Origin: Gemmatimonadaceae bacterium
GTDB taxonomy: Bacteria > Gemmatimonadota > Gemmatimonadetes > Gemmatimonadales > Gemmatimonadaceae
DNA length: 48,173 nt
NCBI GenBank assembly: GCA_025929535.1
Contig: JAICLZ010000030.1
Span: 1-48,173 of the forward strand
Direction of reading: 5' to 3'
Made by a program: the position numbers and the translations under genes. The notes beneath the pieces were generated by a model. That model was not told the DNA's origin, ran no database searches, and worked only from the letters and a program-made list of their open reading frames with translations. Each line of letters starts with the position of its first letter. Positions within the stretch are counted from its first letter, which is position 1. Below are positions 26,027 to 34,056 of this stretch, piece by piece.

Positions 26027-26800
26027 TCACATTACCACGCCGCCGCCGATCATCAGCATCTGTCCCGTCATGAACGCGGAATCCGGCGACGCAAGAAAGA
26101 CCGCAGCACGAGCGACATCTTCCGGTGTGCCCCAACGGCCAAGTGGCGTGGACTCGACGACTCCACGGTAGTACTCCGGGTCCATGGTCGTCGCCGCAAA
26201 CTCCGTCTCGATCCAGCCGGGGCCGAGGATGTTGACGCGAACCCTGGGAGCAACGGAGCGCGCGAGCGACTTGCTGAAGCTGAGGATGCCGCCTTTCACC
26301 GCAGAGAACATCTGCGGGTTCTTCCCTTCCATGCCGAAGAGTACGTGGTCCCAGCTCATATTGATGATCACACCGCCGTCCGGCTGCTCCTGCATCAGGC
26401 TCGCTGCTTCCCACGACGCGAGGATGGTGCCGCGCAAATCGACCATCAGCAGCTGATCGAGCTTCTCGAGCCGTGACTTCCTTGCGTCATCGCCGGTGAG
26501 AATGTCCGCGCCCGCGTTGTTGATCCAGATGTCGACGCACTCGAACTGGCCTCTGAGATCGCGCGCGAGTGCGGAGATGGACGCGGGATCGGAGAGCTCG
26601 AGCTGGAACACCGCGGCGCGGCGGCCGATACGCTCGATCTCGGTTGCAACGGCAGCCGCATCGTGCCGGCCGGTGCGAAAGGTGATTGCGACATCGGCGC
26701 CGGCGCGCGCGAGAGCGATCGCGATCGCGCGGCCGATTCCCGTTGTAGCACCGGTCACGAGCGCGACTTTGCCGGCGAGAGAGTTCACTGCGTCGGGCAA
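26027..26800 (-). CDS. Short-chain dehydrogenase/reductase with Phe in place of catalytic Tyr
   Basis: A 257-residue SDR with the cofactor motif TGATTGIG (residues 16-23), NNAG (94-97) and catalytic Ser149. The usual YxxxK reads FSAVK: Phe165 and Lys169 (the codon is TTC). Without the Tyr, normal hydride chemistry should be impaired, so it may be non-classical or use another proton donor. The SDR family includes pteridine and dihydromonapterin reductases. Given its place in a pterin operon, a pterin-related role is possible but only inferred. Confidence 0.8.
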   Translation of the reverse strand: MPDAVNSLAGKVALVTGATTGIGRAIAIALARAGADVAITFRTGRHDAAAVATEIERIGRRAAVFQLELSDPASISALARDLRGQFECVDIWINNAGADILTGDDARKSRLEKLDQLLMVDLRGTILASWEAASLMQEQPDGGVIINMSWDHVLFGMEGKNPQMFSAVKGGILSFSKSLARSVAPRVRVNILGPGWIETEFAATTMDPEYYRGVVESTPLGRWGTPEDVARAAVFLASPDSAFMTGQMLMIGGGVVM

Positions 26801-26898
26801 CTGGTGGCGCTCCCAAAGGTGGTGCTAGCTTACCGGCGACTCCGCACTGATCCGCACTAATAAGTGCCGGATTTGGAGACGGAACAAGGGGGAAGCGC

Positions 26899-27702
26899 AT
26901 GCGTCTGCTGGTAAGTGTCCGTAGTGCGGAAGAGGCACAGGCCGCGGTCGCCGGTGGTGCGGACATCATCGACGCAAAGGAGCCATCGCGGGGGGCGCTC
27001 GGTGCGGTAGAGATCGGCGTATTGCGCGGGATCGTCGATACGGTGAACGGAACACGCGCCGTGAGCGCTGCACTGGGCGACGCCGGGGATTCGGAGTGGC
27101 TCGCGGCTTCCGCGCGATCGGCAGCTCGAGCCGGAGCGACGTTCGTCAAGGTGGGATTCGCCGATGTGCGCGACCCTGTAGCGGTACGTGCCCGACTTTC
27201 GTGTGTGATCGAGGGATCGCTGGCTGCAACCCTTCCCTGCGCCGTCATTGCGGTGGCCTACGCCGACTGGGATGAGGTGGGCGGCGCGGCCCCGCAGACG
27301 GTGCTCGCAGCAGCGGCGGCCGAGGGAGCGATGGGCGTGCTGGTGGACACCGTGCGAAAGGATGGTGCCGGGTTGTTCAGGTGCCTCGGTCGCGAAGCAC
27401 TCGGGGCACTGGTGCGTGAGGCACGCGCGCAGTCGCTCATCGTGGCGCTCGCCGGGCGAATCAGCGTGGACGATCTTGCGTTCGCGCACGAGGCGGGCGC
27501 CGAGATCGTGGGTGTGCGCGGAGCCGCGTGCGAGCACGGGCGCGAGGGGTGCGTGCGGGAGGTACGGGTGCGCGAGTTGGTATCGGCGCGCGATCGTCTG
27601 CGCGACGACGCGCGCGATCACTCCGGAAACCAGCTTCCAACGAGCATGTCGGATGCGAGAATCGAGCAGCGGAGCGAGGGCGGGCACGCCCGCTCGAAAT
27701 AA
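26899..27702 (+). CDS. mfnB: (5-formylfuran-3-yl)methyl phosphate synthase-like protein
   Basis: A 267-residue TIM barrel of the MfnB (DUF556) family, which builds the furan ring precursor of methanofuran from two glyceraldehyde-3-phosphates. Signature: MRLLVSVRSAEEAQAAVAGG, then DIIDAKEPSRGALGA. It is one of only two plus-strand genes in the island, divergent from the SDR gene. GGGGGAAG lies just before the ATG. About 33 residues beyond the usual family end are encoded across the convergent mfnE 3' end, an 85-base overlap. Confidence 0.9.
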   Translation: MRLLVSVRSAEEAQAAVAGGADIIDAKEPSRGALGAVEIGVLRGIVDTVNGTRAVSAALGDAGDSEWLAASARSAARAGATFVKVGFADVRDPVAVRARLSCVIEGSLAATLPCAVIAVAYADWDEVGGAAPQTVLAAAAAEGAMGVLVDTVRKDGAGLFRCLGREALGALVREARAQSLIVALAGRISVDDLAFAHEAGAEIVGVRGAACEHGREGCVREVRVRELVSARDRLRDDARDHSGNQLPTSMSDARIEQRSEGGHARSK

Positions 27703-28196
27703 GCGTCGACCATCGCGTGTCGATCCCCGATGGTCGGCTTGACGAGAATCAGTCGTGGGGCGCCGATCTCGGCAGCGAGCCATGCCGCGATGCTGTCGCT
27801 CGTGACATCCCAGCTGTGCGGCAACGGGTCGGCTTCGCGCAGCCACCGATAGGGAGCGAGCACAGGGATTCTGCCGCGCGCATGTGCAGACGCGATCTCG
27901 CTGCGGCGATGCACGAGCTCGCCGTTCCGGATGCGCGATGCCAGGAGAATCGCATACTGGTCCATCCCGAGAATGGCCATCCAGTGCGCAGCGCTCAGGG
28001 TGAGGGCGTGACGATCGTGCACGCGGCGGACGGAATCGGCGAATGGGCCGCCACCGGGAATCACGAGGAACGAGTGGTCGGCCGAGAGGCGCTCGAGTGC
28101 GGACAGCGTACGGGGAAGTGCGTCCCCGATTGACAGGAGCGCGCCACCAACCTTTACCACGGCATCGATGCCGTGCTCGTTGGCGTGCTCGCTCAC
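27618..28196 (-). CDS. mfnE: Amino acid kinase-fold protein, MfnE-like
   Basis: A 192-residue protein. AVVKVGGALL at the start and VIPGGGPFADSVR at about residue 45 are the nucleotide-binding elements of the amino acid kinase fold; SWDVTSDSIAAWLA is near the middle. In methanofuran synthesis MfnE phosphorylates the aminomethylfuran phosphate to the diphosphate. The assignment is from family and context. It overlaps the mfnB tail on the opposite strand and the mfnF stop by 4 bases. Confidence 0.82.
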   Translation of the reverse strand: MSEHANEHGIDAVVKVGGALLSIGDALPRTLSALERLSADHSFLVIPGGGPFADSVRRVHDRHALTLSAAHWMAILGMDQYAILLASRIRNGELVHRRSEIASAHARGRIPVLAPYRWLREADPLPHSWDVTSDSIAAWLAAEIGAPRLILVKPTIGDRHAMVDAYFERACPPSLRCSILASDMLVGSWFPE

Positions 28197-29221
28197 GTGC
28201 TCGACTTCAGCCAGCGCTCGAGGAGACGCGCCACCGCGAACGCCGTCTCGGCGCCCGCCGCACGCGGCGCTCCGGATGCGAGGAGATCGTCGTGCGCAAC
28301 GCGGAGTCCGGCGCGGCGCGCCGCGGCGCGGGCGAGAAAGGCTCCGTGTCCCGCGATGACGGCGGTCTCGAGATGCGGATGACGCTCGCGCACGCGCGCG
28401 ATGGACCCCGCGATGCGAGCGATCATCGTGTCGGCGACGAAGGCAGCGATGCGATCGATATCCGATTCATCGAGGAGATCACGATCCGCGCAGACGATGC
28501 GGGCAATGCGCTCGCCCGCGAACACGCGAGTGGGCGGGCGTTTGTCCGGGGTAGGAGTCGTGTAGCCTTCGGGGGAGAGGTCGCCGCGCCAGAGGTGAAC
28601 GTCTCCGGCGAGCGCGAACGACTCGGCAGAAACGCCTGCGAGGCCATCGTGCAGCGGCACGCGATGCACGATCGCTTCGACGGGCGTGCGAACGGCGCCG
28701 AGGTAGAGCAGCTCGCCGGAAAGCAGACGCTCGGGGTCGTTGCGGCCGATCGCGGCAACGAGACCGCTGGCGATGGGAATGATGTCGGTGGTCGTGGTGC
28801 CGACGTCGATGAGAATCGCATCGGGGACGAGCGTGGCGATGAGGGATGCGGTGGCTGTCCAGTTCGATGCGGCAACGAGGAGGGGCGAGTCGCGGGCAGC
28901 AACAGGATCGAGAAAGCGACCGTCGACCGTGTAGACGAGCGTGCGCGCGTTGGAAAAGGCGCGCTCGACGGCATCGAGAACGTAGGAAACGCCCTCGCGC
29001 TTGGTACGAAAGAACTGCGACAGCTCCGCCGTCATGGTAATCGCGTGCACATCGGACTTCTCGGCGCCGAGCCCCGCGGCGATATCTTCAAGGCGCGCTG
29101 CGAGCGTGGCGGGTGCGCTCTGGATCTCGAACGGTTCGTTGCGGGCGGTGAGCGGCGCATCGCCATTCACGCGGGCAGCCTTGGTGTTGACACCGCCGAT
29201 GTCCCAGCCGATTACGGTCAT
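28193..29221 (-). CDS. mfnF: MfnF-like H4MPT-linked C1 pathway protein (hydantoinase/oxoprolinase-like)
   Basis: A 342-residue ASKHA-fold protein starting MTVIGWDIGGVNTKAARV, with a second nucleotide motif LIDVGTTTTDIIPI. It belongs to the family annotated as a probable H4MPT-linked C1 transfer pathway protein, whose archaeal member MfnF condenses the furan diphosphate with gamma-glutamyltyramine in methanofuran synthesis. It is divergent from the HisA-like gene with only 29 bases between the start codons, so a shared control region is likely. Confidence 0.88.
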   Translation of the reverse strand: MTVIGWDIGGVNTKAARVNGDAPLTARNEPFEIQSAPATLAARLEDIAAGLGAEKSDVHAITMTAELSQFFRTKREGVSYVLDAVERAFSNARTLVYTVDGRFLDPVAARDSPLLVAASNWTATASLIATLVPDAILIDVGTTTTDIIPIASGLVAAIGRNDPERLLSGELLYLGAVRTPVEAIVHRVPLHDGLAGVSAESFALAGDVHLWRGDLSPEGYTTPTPDKRPPTRVFAGERIARIVCADRDLLDESDIDRIAAFVADTMIARIAGSIARVRERHPHLETAVIAGHGAFLARAAARRAGLRVAHDDLLASGAPRAAGAETAFAVARLLERWLKSST

Positions 29222-29250
29222 GTGCTCGAGCAGCTCCGAAGGTGCAGACG

Positions 29251-29967
29251 ATGCGCATTATACCTGTAATAGATCTCCGCGCGGGAGAGGCCGTGCAGGG
29301 AACGGGCGGCGATCGTGCGCGCTACGCACCGGTCAAATCGGCGCTCACTTCTTCGCTGGGGGATGCGCTGGCACTGGCGCAGGCATACGTGGCGGTGCTC
29401 GGGACCAGCGAGTTGTACGTGGCGGATCTCGACGCCATCGAGGGTGGTGCGGCGCAGTACGGGATGCACCAGCGGCTCTCGCGCATCGCCAGAAGCTGGA
29501 TCGATGCGGGGCTCAGGTCGGAGCGAGACGCGTGTGCGGTGATCGATGCGGGCGCGGACCGAGTGGTGGTGGGGCTCGAGACGCTGCCGAGTTTGAAGGT
29601 GCTTCACGCGATCGTGGCGCGGCTCGGAGCGGACCGCGTGGCGTTCAGTCTGGATCTGCGTGATGGCGCGCCGCTGACGAACGCGGAGGCGTTGCGAGTC
29701 ATGGCGCCACGCGAGCTTGCCCGGCGAGCCGTGGATGCAGGAGTCGAGACGGTGATCGTGCTCGATCTGGCGAGAGTGGGAGGATTGGGCGGCGCCGACG
29801 AGGCGATGCTGGGTGATCTTCGCGCGGCGCTGCCCGGCGTGGACCTGATCGCGGGCGGAGGCATACGCGATCAGGCTGACCTCGACCGCCTCGCCGCCGC
29901 CGGGGCAGATGGCGCCCTGGTGGCGACGGCGGTGCACCGCGGGGCGATCGGGCGCCGCGGTGCGTGA
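29251..29967 (+). CDS. HisA/HisF-related TIM-barrel protein of H4MPT loci
   Basis: A 238-residue beta/alpha barrel. IIPVIDLRAGEAVQG at the start resembles HisA, and the end has IAGGGIRDQADLDRL. The phosphate-binding and substrate loops depart from true HisA, and no other his gene is near. Related HisA-like genes recur in H4MPT/methanofuran clusters; their reaction is unknown. The ATG at 29251 is favoured over GTG 29242 because GAAGG stands 8 bases before it. Confidence 0.8.
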   Translation: MRIIPVIDLRAGEAVQGTGGDRARYAPVKSALTSSLGDALALAQAYVAVLGTSELYVADLDAIEGGAAQYGMHQRLSRIARSWIDAGLRSERDACAVIDAGADRVVVGLETLPSLKVLHAIVARLGADRVAFSLDLRDGAPLTNAEALRVMAPRELARRAVDAGVETVIVLDLARVGGLGGADEAMLGDLRAALPGVDLIAGGGIRDQADLDRLAAAGADGALVATAVHRGAIGRRGA

Positions 29968-29977
29968 CGCGCGGGTG

Positions 29978-31150
29978 CTAGTGGTGCGTGCTGTCCGCGC
30001 GCTGCTGCAGGCGAGACATGCCCGGCATGCCCGGCATGTCCTGCATGTCGGAGGCCGATGCGCTGCCAGAATCGGCGGGCGGCTTGCTCATCGGCATCGA
30101 CTTCATGTCCATCGCTTCGCGAGAGTCGTGTGCTTTCGCCGGGCGTGATGCGCGCATCTCGTTATAGGTCGGAAGCGCCGCGATGTCGCGCTGGATGTCG
30201 GCATTGGCGAGATCGAGCACGGGCCACTCGGCCATGTCATTCGGGCTGAATACGCCGTTGATGTGGCCCATGCCGCCCTGCGCGATCGTCTTGCCGGTTG
30301 GATTGTCGTATTCGGCGACCACGCGATACCTGTGATGTGCCTCGATCGGCAGCGCCTCCTCGTGAAATCCCCAGATGAAGCGCCCGACTTTCGAGATCTC
30401 GCCCTTGCCGTCACGGTCGGCCTTGAGGCGTACGAGCACCTTTCCGGTTTCCGCGTCCTCGAATCGCACCGCGACGCCGTAGTCGTGGAGATGGCCACCG
30501 ATGCCGATCAGACGGCCGCTCAACGGAAACTCGAAGTCATAGGCGCGCGTGGACTTTCCCGGAGGGAGGTCGAAGGTCGTGACCCCGCCGATGTGATTGT
30601 TCACGTCCACGTACATCGGAAGCACCGGATTCTGCAAACGCGACTTCGGGATGAACGCAAGCGTCATCTTGAGGTACGCATTGTGGATGTCGCGACCGGA
30701 GTCGTTGTGCCACATCGCGTACACGCCGAGGTGTTGTCCCTTGGCGAGCGGAACGCCGACTCCGGATGGCAGCATGACGGGGTCGGTTTCCTTGCCCCAG
30801 CCGAAGAGTCGCTCGACCATTTGATACACGATCTGACGACGATCGAAGTTGACGGCGATCAGATGGTGGATGATGGATTTCGGAAGCGGCTTCCCGTCCG
30901 CGGTCTGCATGGAAAGATTGAACCCGCGAAGGCCGCCATCGACGGGCCAGTCGAAGCGAAGCACCTGCGGTGTGCCCATGTGCATTTCCGCCATGTCGGG
31001 CGGCATGTTCGGAAGATCGTACGGGCCGGCGGTGATGATCACTTCGCCACGCGCAGAATCCACGCTGATTGCAATCTGCGGCTCGGCAGCCCGCGACCGC
31101 GGAGCCGCGGAAGTCGCGAGTGTCGTGGCAAGCAGTAGAGACGCGAGCAT
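29978..31150 (-). CDS. Secreted protein with PHM-like copper ligand pattern and Met/His-rich tail
   Basis: A 390-residue protein with a signal peptide (MLASLLLATTLATSAAP...). It matches the ligand spacing of type II copper monooxygenases (peptidylglycine, dopamine and tyramine hydroxylases): His95-His96 in IIHHLIAV, His148 in YAMWHND, His220-x-His222 in GGHLHDYG, and a Met at 294 or, better by context, 306 in SPNDMAEW. The PHM ligands are HH, H, HxH and M in the same order and at similar spacing. An N-terminal MPPDMAEMHMG and a C-terminal tail with repeated MxM/MxxM and terminal His-His look copper-binding. The substrate and activity are unknown. It lies between the HisA-like and pterin-synthase genes. 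Confidence 0.7.
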   Translation of the reverse strand: MLASLLLATTLATSAAPRSRAAEPQIAISVDSARGEVIITAGPYDLPNMPPDMAEMHMGTPQVLRFDWPVDGGLRGFNLSMQTADGKPLPKSIIHHLIAVNFDRRQIVYQMVERLFGWGKETDPVMLPSGVGVPLAKGQHLGVYAMWHNDSGRDIHNAYLKMTLAFIPKSRLQNPVLPMYVDVNNHIGGVTTFDLPPGKSTRAYDFEFPLSGRLIGIGGHLHDYGVAVRFEDAETGKVLVRLKADRDGKGEISKVGRFIWGFHEEALPIEAHHRYRVVAEYDNPTGKTIAQGGMGHINGVFSPNDMAEWPVLDLANADIQRDIAALPTYNEMRASRPAKAHDSREAMDMKSMPMSKPPADSGSASASDMQDMPGMPGMSRLQQRADSTHH

Positions 31151-31179
31151 GTGGTCCTCGATAAGGTCATGTGGAACAG

Positions 31180-31683
31180 CTAGCCAATGTGCTCGCGATA
31201 GAACGCAGATTGACCGAAGTTTTCCTCGACCTCGATCTCGATCACCGCGAGCTTTGCGAACTGCTTTCCCGTCAACTCGGCACGAGCGCCGCGGACGAGA
31301 TACTGCGCCAACATTTCGACCGTCGTGTTCGGAATTTCGAGCAGTGCACAGTCGGACAGCGGGAAAACGTAGCGTGGCTGGCCGTCATACGCGACGAGCA
31401 CGCGATCACCCTCGGTCGTCACCTGCAACTTCGGATTCCGGAGTGGCAACAACACCTTGTGGTCGATCTCATCGCAGAGCCGTTTCATGAATTTCTTGAC
31501 GAACGAGAAATCGACGACGTACCAGCTTTCCTCGTCGATGTCCCCTTCGAGCGTCACCCCCACCCGGTAGTTGTGACCGTGCAGCGACTCGCATCGGTGC
31601 CCGGCAAAGGTGATGAAGTGGGCAGCTGCAAAAACCAGGTAATCCTTGGTGACTGATACTCGAAACGCATTTTCGTCGCTCAC
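31180..31683 (-). CDS. 6-pyruvoyltetrahydropterin synthase/QueD-like protein
   Basis: A 167-residue member of the PTPS/QueD family. Zinc ligands are in AAHF and LHGHNY. The Cys before LHGH and the late Glu in EIEVEENFG are the expected catalytic positions. True QueD works in queuosine synthesis; here an H4MPT pterin role is more likely because it is translationally coupled to the island genes. The start is GTG 31683, which overlaps the CitG-like stop (GTGA) and has GGAGG 9 bases before it. An ATG 21 bases earlier lacks this. Confidence 0.85.
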   Translation of the reverse strand: MSDENAFRVSVTKDYLVFAAAHFITFAGHRCESLHGHNYRVGVTLEGDIDEESWYVVDFSFVKKFMKRLCDEIDHKVLLPLRNPKLQVTTEGDRVLVAYDGQPRYVFPLSDCALLEIPNTTVEMLAQYLVRGARAELTGKQFAKLAVIEIEVEENFGQSAFYREHIG

Positions 31684-32543
31684 CGTTCCAATCCTCCGTT
31701 CCATCCATGATTAAGCAATACGTCGAATATCGAAGCGGCAGTAATGTCCGCGGTTGTACCAGGGTTCATTGAGTTCCCGGAATTCCGGAGCTCGGCATCG
31801 AATATTGCAACCGCTCGGCGGCCTGCATCCGAGCGCATGCCACCGGCCGCGCGCACTTCGATCGCGCGCAATCTCACGTCTTCGGCAGCATCGCTACCGA
31901 GCTTGCGAGTGATGAGTGTGTCCGGCGACTCGGCGAGCAGTGCGAGATAACATTCGACTACGGCATCACTCCACCCGAGTCCGTTGGCGCGCGCCTGCTC
32001 GAGGGCGGGCGCGCCAACGGTGAAGGTGCGAGCGAACGCGGTGGCGTACTCGCGGGCGACATCATCGCGCTCGGCGGCGAGCGTCATGGCCGCAGTGAGC
32101 GTGACGGTGGGTGAGCTTGCGACATCCTGCGTGGATGCATCGCCGAGCCCGCCCGGATGCGCGAGTCGAATGGCGTGATACACGGCGTCGGCATCGGCGA
32201 TGGTGGTGGATGCGAGCACGGTGCGCAGCCGGTCGCGCAGAGACCCGGCGCCGGAGAGATGCGCGGCGCGTGCGAGTGGCGCGAGCAGGAGGACGATTCC
32301 AAGGTTCGTGTTCGCGCTGGTCCAGGTGCGCGTGGCTTCGATCGCGCGCTGGATGGTCTGGCCAACGGACTGCGTGCCAGCGTGGAGGAACGCGGGCCCG
32401 ATCGCGGCGGCGCTCGCGAGGAAGTGCTCGTACCGCGTGTCACGAAAGGCGATGCCTGGCGAGACGTTCCCGGGCTTGGGCGCGCTGGCTTCGAGCAGAC
32501 AGGCGAGCTGCGCGGACGCGGCGATCTCTTCCCGCGTGCTCAT
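31680..32543 (-). CDS. Triphosphoribosyl-dephospho-CoA synthase (CitG/MdcB)-like protein
   Basis: A 287-residue helical protein whose APKPGNVSPGIAF (about residues 20-32) and TNLGIVLLLAPLA motifs match the CitG/MdcB family. There is no citrate lyase or malonate decarboxylase gene here that would need the usual prosthetic group. Relatives of this family occur in H4MPT gene clusters, where the enzyme may move a ribosyl or phosphoribosyl unit. That reaction is not established. The ATG overlaps the mptN stop by 4 bases. Confidence 0.82.
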   Translation of the reverse strand: MSTREEIAASAQLACLLEASAPKPGNVSPGIAFRDTRYEHFLASAAAIGPAFLHAGTQSVGQTIQRAIEATRTWTSANTNLGIVLLLAPLARAAHLSGAGSLRDRLRTVLASTTIADADAVYHAIRLAHPGGLGDASTQDVASSPTVTLTAAMTLAAERDDVAREYATAFARTFTVGAPALEQARANGLGWSDAVVECYLALLAESPDTLITRKLGSDAAEDVRLRAIEVRAAGGMRSDAGRRAVAIFDAELRNSGNSMNPGTTADITAASIFDVLLNHGWNGGLER

Positions 32544-33448
32544 CCCGCTCCGCGCGTCGCGACGTGTGCGCGATGCGTGGAGGCCACGTGATCGATCAGC
32601 GCTCTCGCGACGTTTACGGACGTCGCCTCCTGAAGTCCGCGCCATCCCGGAATCCCGTTCACCTCGAGAACGTACACGGTTCCATCCTGCCCCGGCAGAA
32701 GATCGACACCCGCGTACGCGGCACCGACGGCCCGCGCCGCTCGCAGCGCCATCTCGCCCAACGCTGCAGAGAGCGCGATCGCAGTCGCCTCGCCGCCACG
32801 CGAGATGTTCGTGCGCCATCCGGGCGAGCGGCGCTCGATTGCCGCAACGACACGGTCGCCGATGACGAACGCGCGAATGTCCTTCCCCTCGTGCGGAATT
32901 GCGCGCTGAAGATAATAAACTCCTCGAATCGCTTCCAGCGCGCGGAAGACGCGCCATGCCGTCTCCTCGTCGCTCACGCGCACCATCCCCAATCCCATCG
33001 AGCCGAACAGCGGCTTGACGATGACATCGCGCATCGCACGGAAGGCCGCGGCTGCATCCTCCACGCGCTCGCACACAACTGTTTGCGGTGTGGGGAGCCC
33101 GGCACGCTCCAGCAAGGCGGATGTGTAGAACTTGTCCACTGTACGCTCGATGGCGCGCGCCGGATTCACGACCAGGACGCCTGCATCCTCGAGCCAGTGA
33201 AGCGCATCGACGCGATAGATGATCTGCTCCAGCGAGCCGTTGGGAATGATGCGCGCGATCACTGCATCGCAAGCGAAGAGATCGGGTGCGCCGGGGCCGA
33301 GCCTGGGCGCATCGCTCGCGTGCGTGCCGAGGCGCGCGACCAGCGATTCGTAGGGGAGCAGGAGCGGTTCGTGCCCGCGCTCGAGAATCGCGCGCTGGAG
33401 CTCATCGGTGTGCCAGCCGCTGCGCGTGCTGAGAACCGCGATTTTCAT
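32540..33448 (-). CDS. mptN: RimK-type ATP-grasp ligase, MptN-like
   Basis: A 302-residue ATP-grasp enzyme. The start MKIAVLSTRSGWHTDELQRA resembles RimK. VIVKPLFGSMGLGMVRV is the ATP-binding loop. GVDLLPGQ and YVLEVNGIPGWRG hold the metal ligands Glu and Asn. Archaeal MptN adds L-glutamate to H4MPT to give tetrahydrosarcinapterin, and related genes are standard in methylotroph clusters. The exact bacterial substrate is uncertain. It is preceded by a strong hairpin and begins a three-gene run with tight overlaps. Confidence 0.85.
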   Translation of the reverse strand: MKIAVLSTRSGWHTDELQRAILERGHEPLLLPYESLVARLGTHASDAPRLGPGAPDLFACDAVIARIIPNGSLEQIIYRVDALHWLEDAGVLVVNPARAIERTVDKFYTSALLERAGLPTPQTVVCERVEDAAAAFRAMRDVIVKPLFGSMGLGMVRVSDEETAWRVFRALEAIRGVYYLQRAIPHEGKDIRAFVIGDRVVAAIERRSPGWRTNISRGGEATAIALSAALGEMALRAARAVGAAYAGVDLLPGQDGTVYVLEVNGIPGWRGLQEATSVNVARALIDHVASTHRAHVATRGAG

Positions 33449-33468
33449 GGTGTGAGGAACGCGCGGAG

Positions 33469-33497
33469 CGACCATACGTCCGGCGGACGTATGGTCG
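33469..33497 (-). terminator. Hairpin between EthD lipoprotein and mptN genes
   Basis: CGACCATACGTCC (33469-33481) pairs perfectly with GGACGTATGGTCG (33485-33497) over 13 bases with a 3-base loop. It lies just after the EthD-like gene on the minus strand and just before mptN. Confidence 0.7.
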
Positions 33498-33506
33498 TCG
33501 ATTGCC

Positions 33507-33971
33507 CTAGCGAGTCTCCGCCCCGACGAGCACGATCTGTCCGCCCGTGGAGAAGTTCTTCAGGTCGCCGGCGATCGCCTTGAAGCCCTCGGTGGCCATA
33601 CCGGCCTTGAGCGCTGCTTCGGTCGGCCACCAGAGCTGCGCTTCGCGATAGTGCGAAGGCTTCGATCCGTCGGCATTGCTCGTGAACTTGATGAGCACCC
33701 CCTTCGAGAATCCGATCTCCTTCGCCTTGGCGTTGAGCAGCGGCAAATGGTTGGCGGCGTAGTACTTCTCGAATGCAGCCGTATCCTTCGGCTGGTTGTA
33801 GAGCACGACCACCGCGAAGCCTGGCGCTTCGGGAGCGGCTGCCGCTGCGGCCGGCGCCGCGGCGGTGGAATCCTTCATTGAGCCCATTGCTGAATCTCCG
33901 GCGGGGGTGGAAGCGGGTTTGGAACACGCAAACGCGAACAGGGCCACGGCTAGCGGGGCGAAGGAACGCAT
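33507..33971 (-). CDS. EthD-domain lipoprotein
   Basis: A 154-residue protein with signal sequence MRSFAPLAVALFAFAC; the lipobox FAFAC predicts a lipid anchor at Cys16. After an Ala-rich linker comes a dimeric alpha/beta-barrel domain of EthD type: VVVLYNQPKDTAAFEKYYAANHLPLL, then a late SHYREAQLWWPT. EthD-like proteins are small and mostly without known reaction. It sits between mch and mptN with a gap of about 85 bases to mch and its own terminator, so it may be a separate unit. Its presence in the periplasm of a methylotroph is unexplained. Confidence 0.75.
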   Translation of the reverse strand: MRSFAPLAVALFAFACSKPASTPAGDSAMGSMKDSTAAAPAAAAAAPEAPGFAVVVLYNQPKDTAAFEKYYAANHLPLLNAKAKEIGFSKGVLIKFTSNADGSKPSHYREAQLWWPTEAALKAGMATEGFKAIAGDLKNFSTGGQIVLVGAETR

Positions 33972-34056
33972 GACATTTCTCCATTGAGGGTCGATCCCTG
34001 AGCAGCCAGGGCGAGAGAACATAGCACACTCAGTACGGAATCGGCACCAGCACCGC

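Noticed and set aside
29251-29967. Histidine biosynthesis gene hisA
   Set aside because: No other his genes nearby, altered loops, and a standard place of a HisA-like paralogue in H4MPT clusters.
31680-32543. citG of a citrate lyase operon
   Set aside because: No citrate lyase or malonate decarboxylase subunits are present; the context is H4MPT synthesis.
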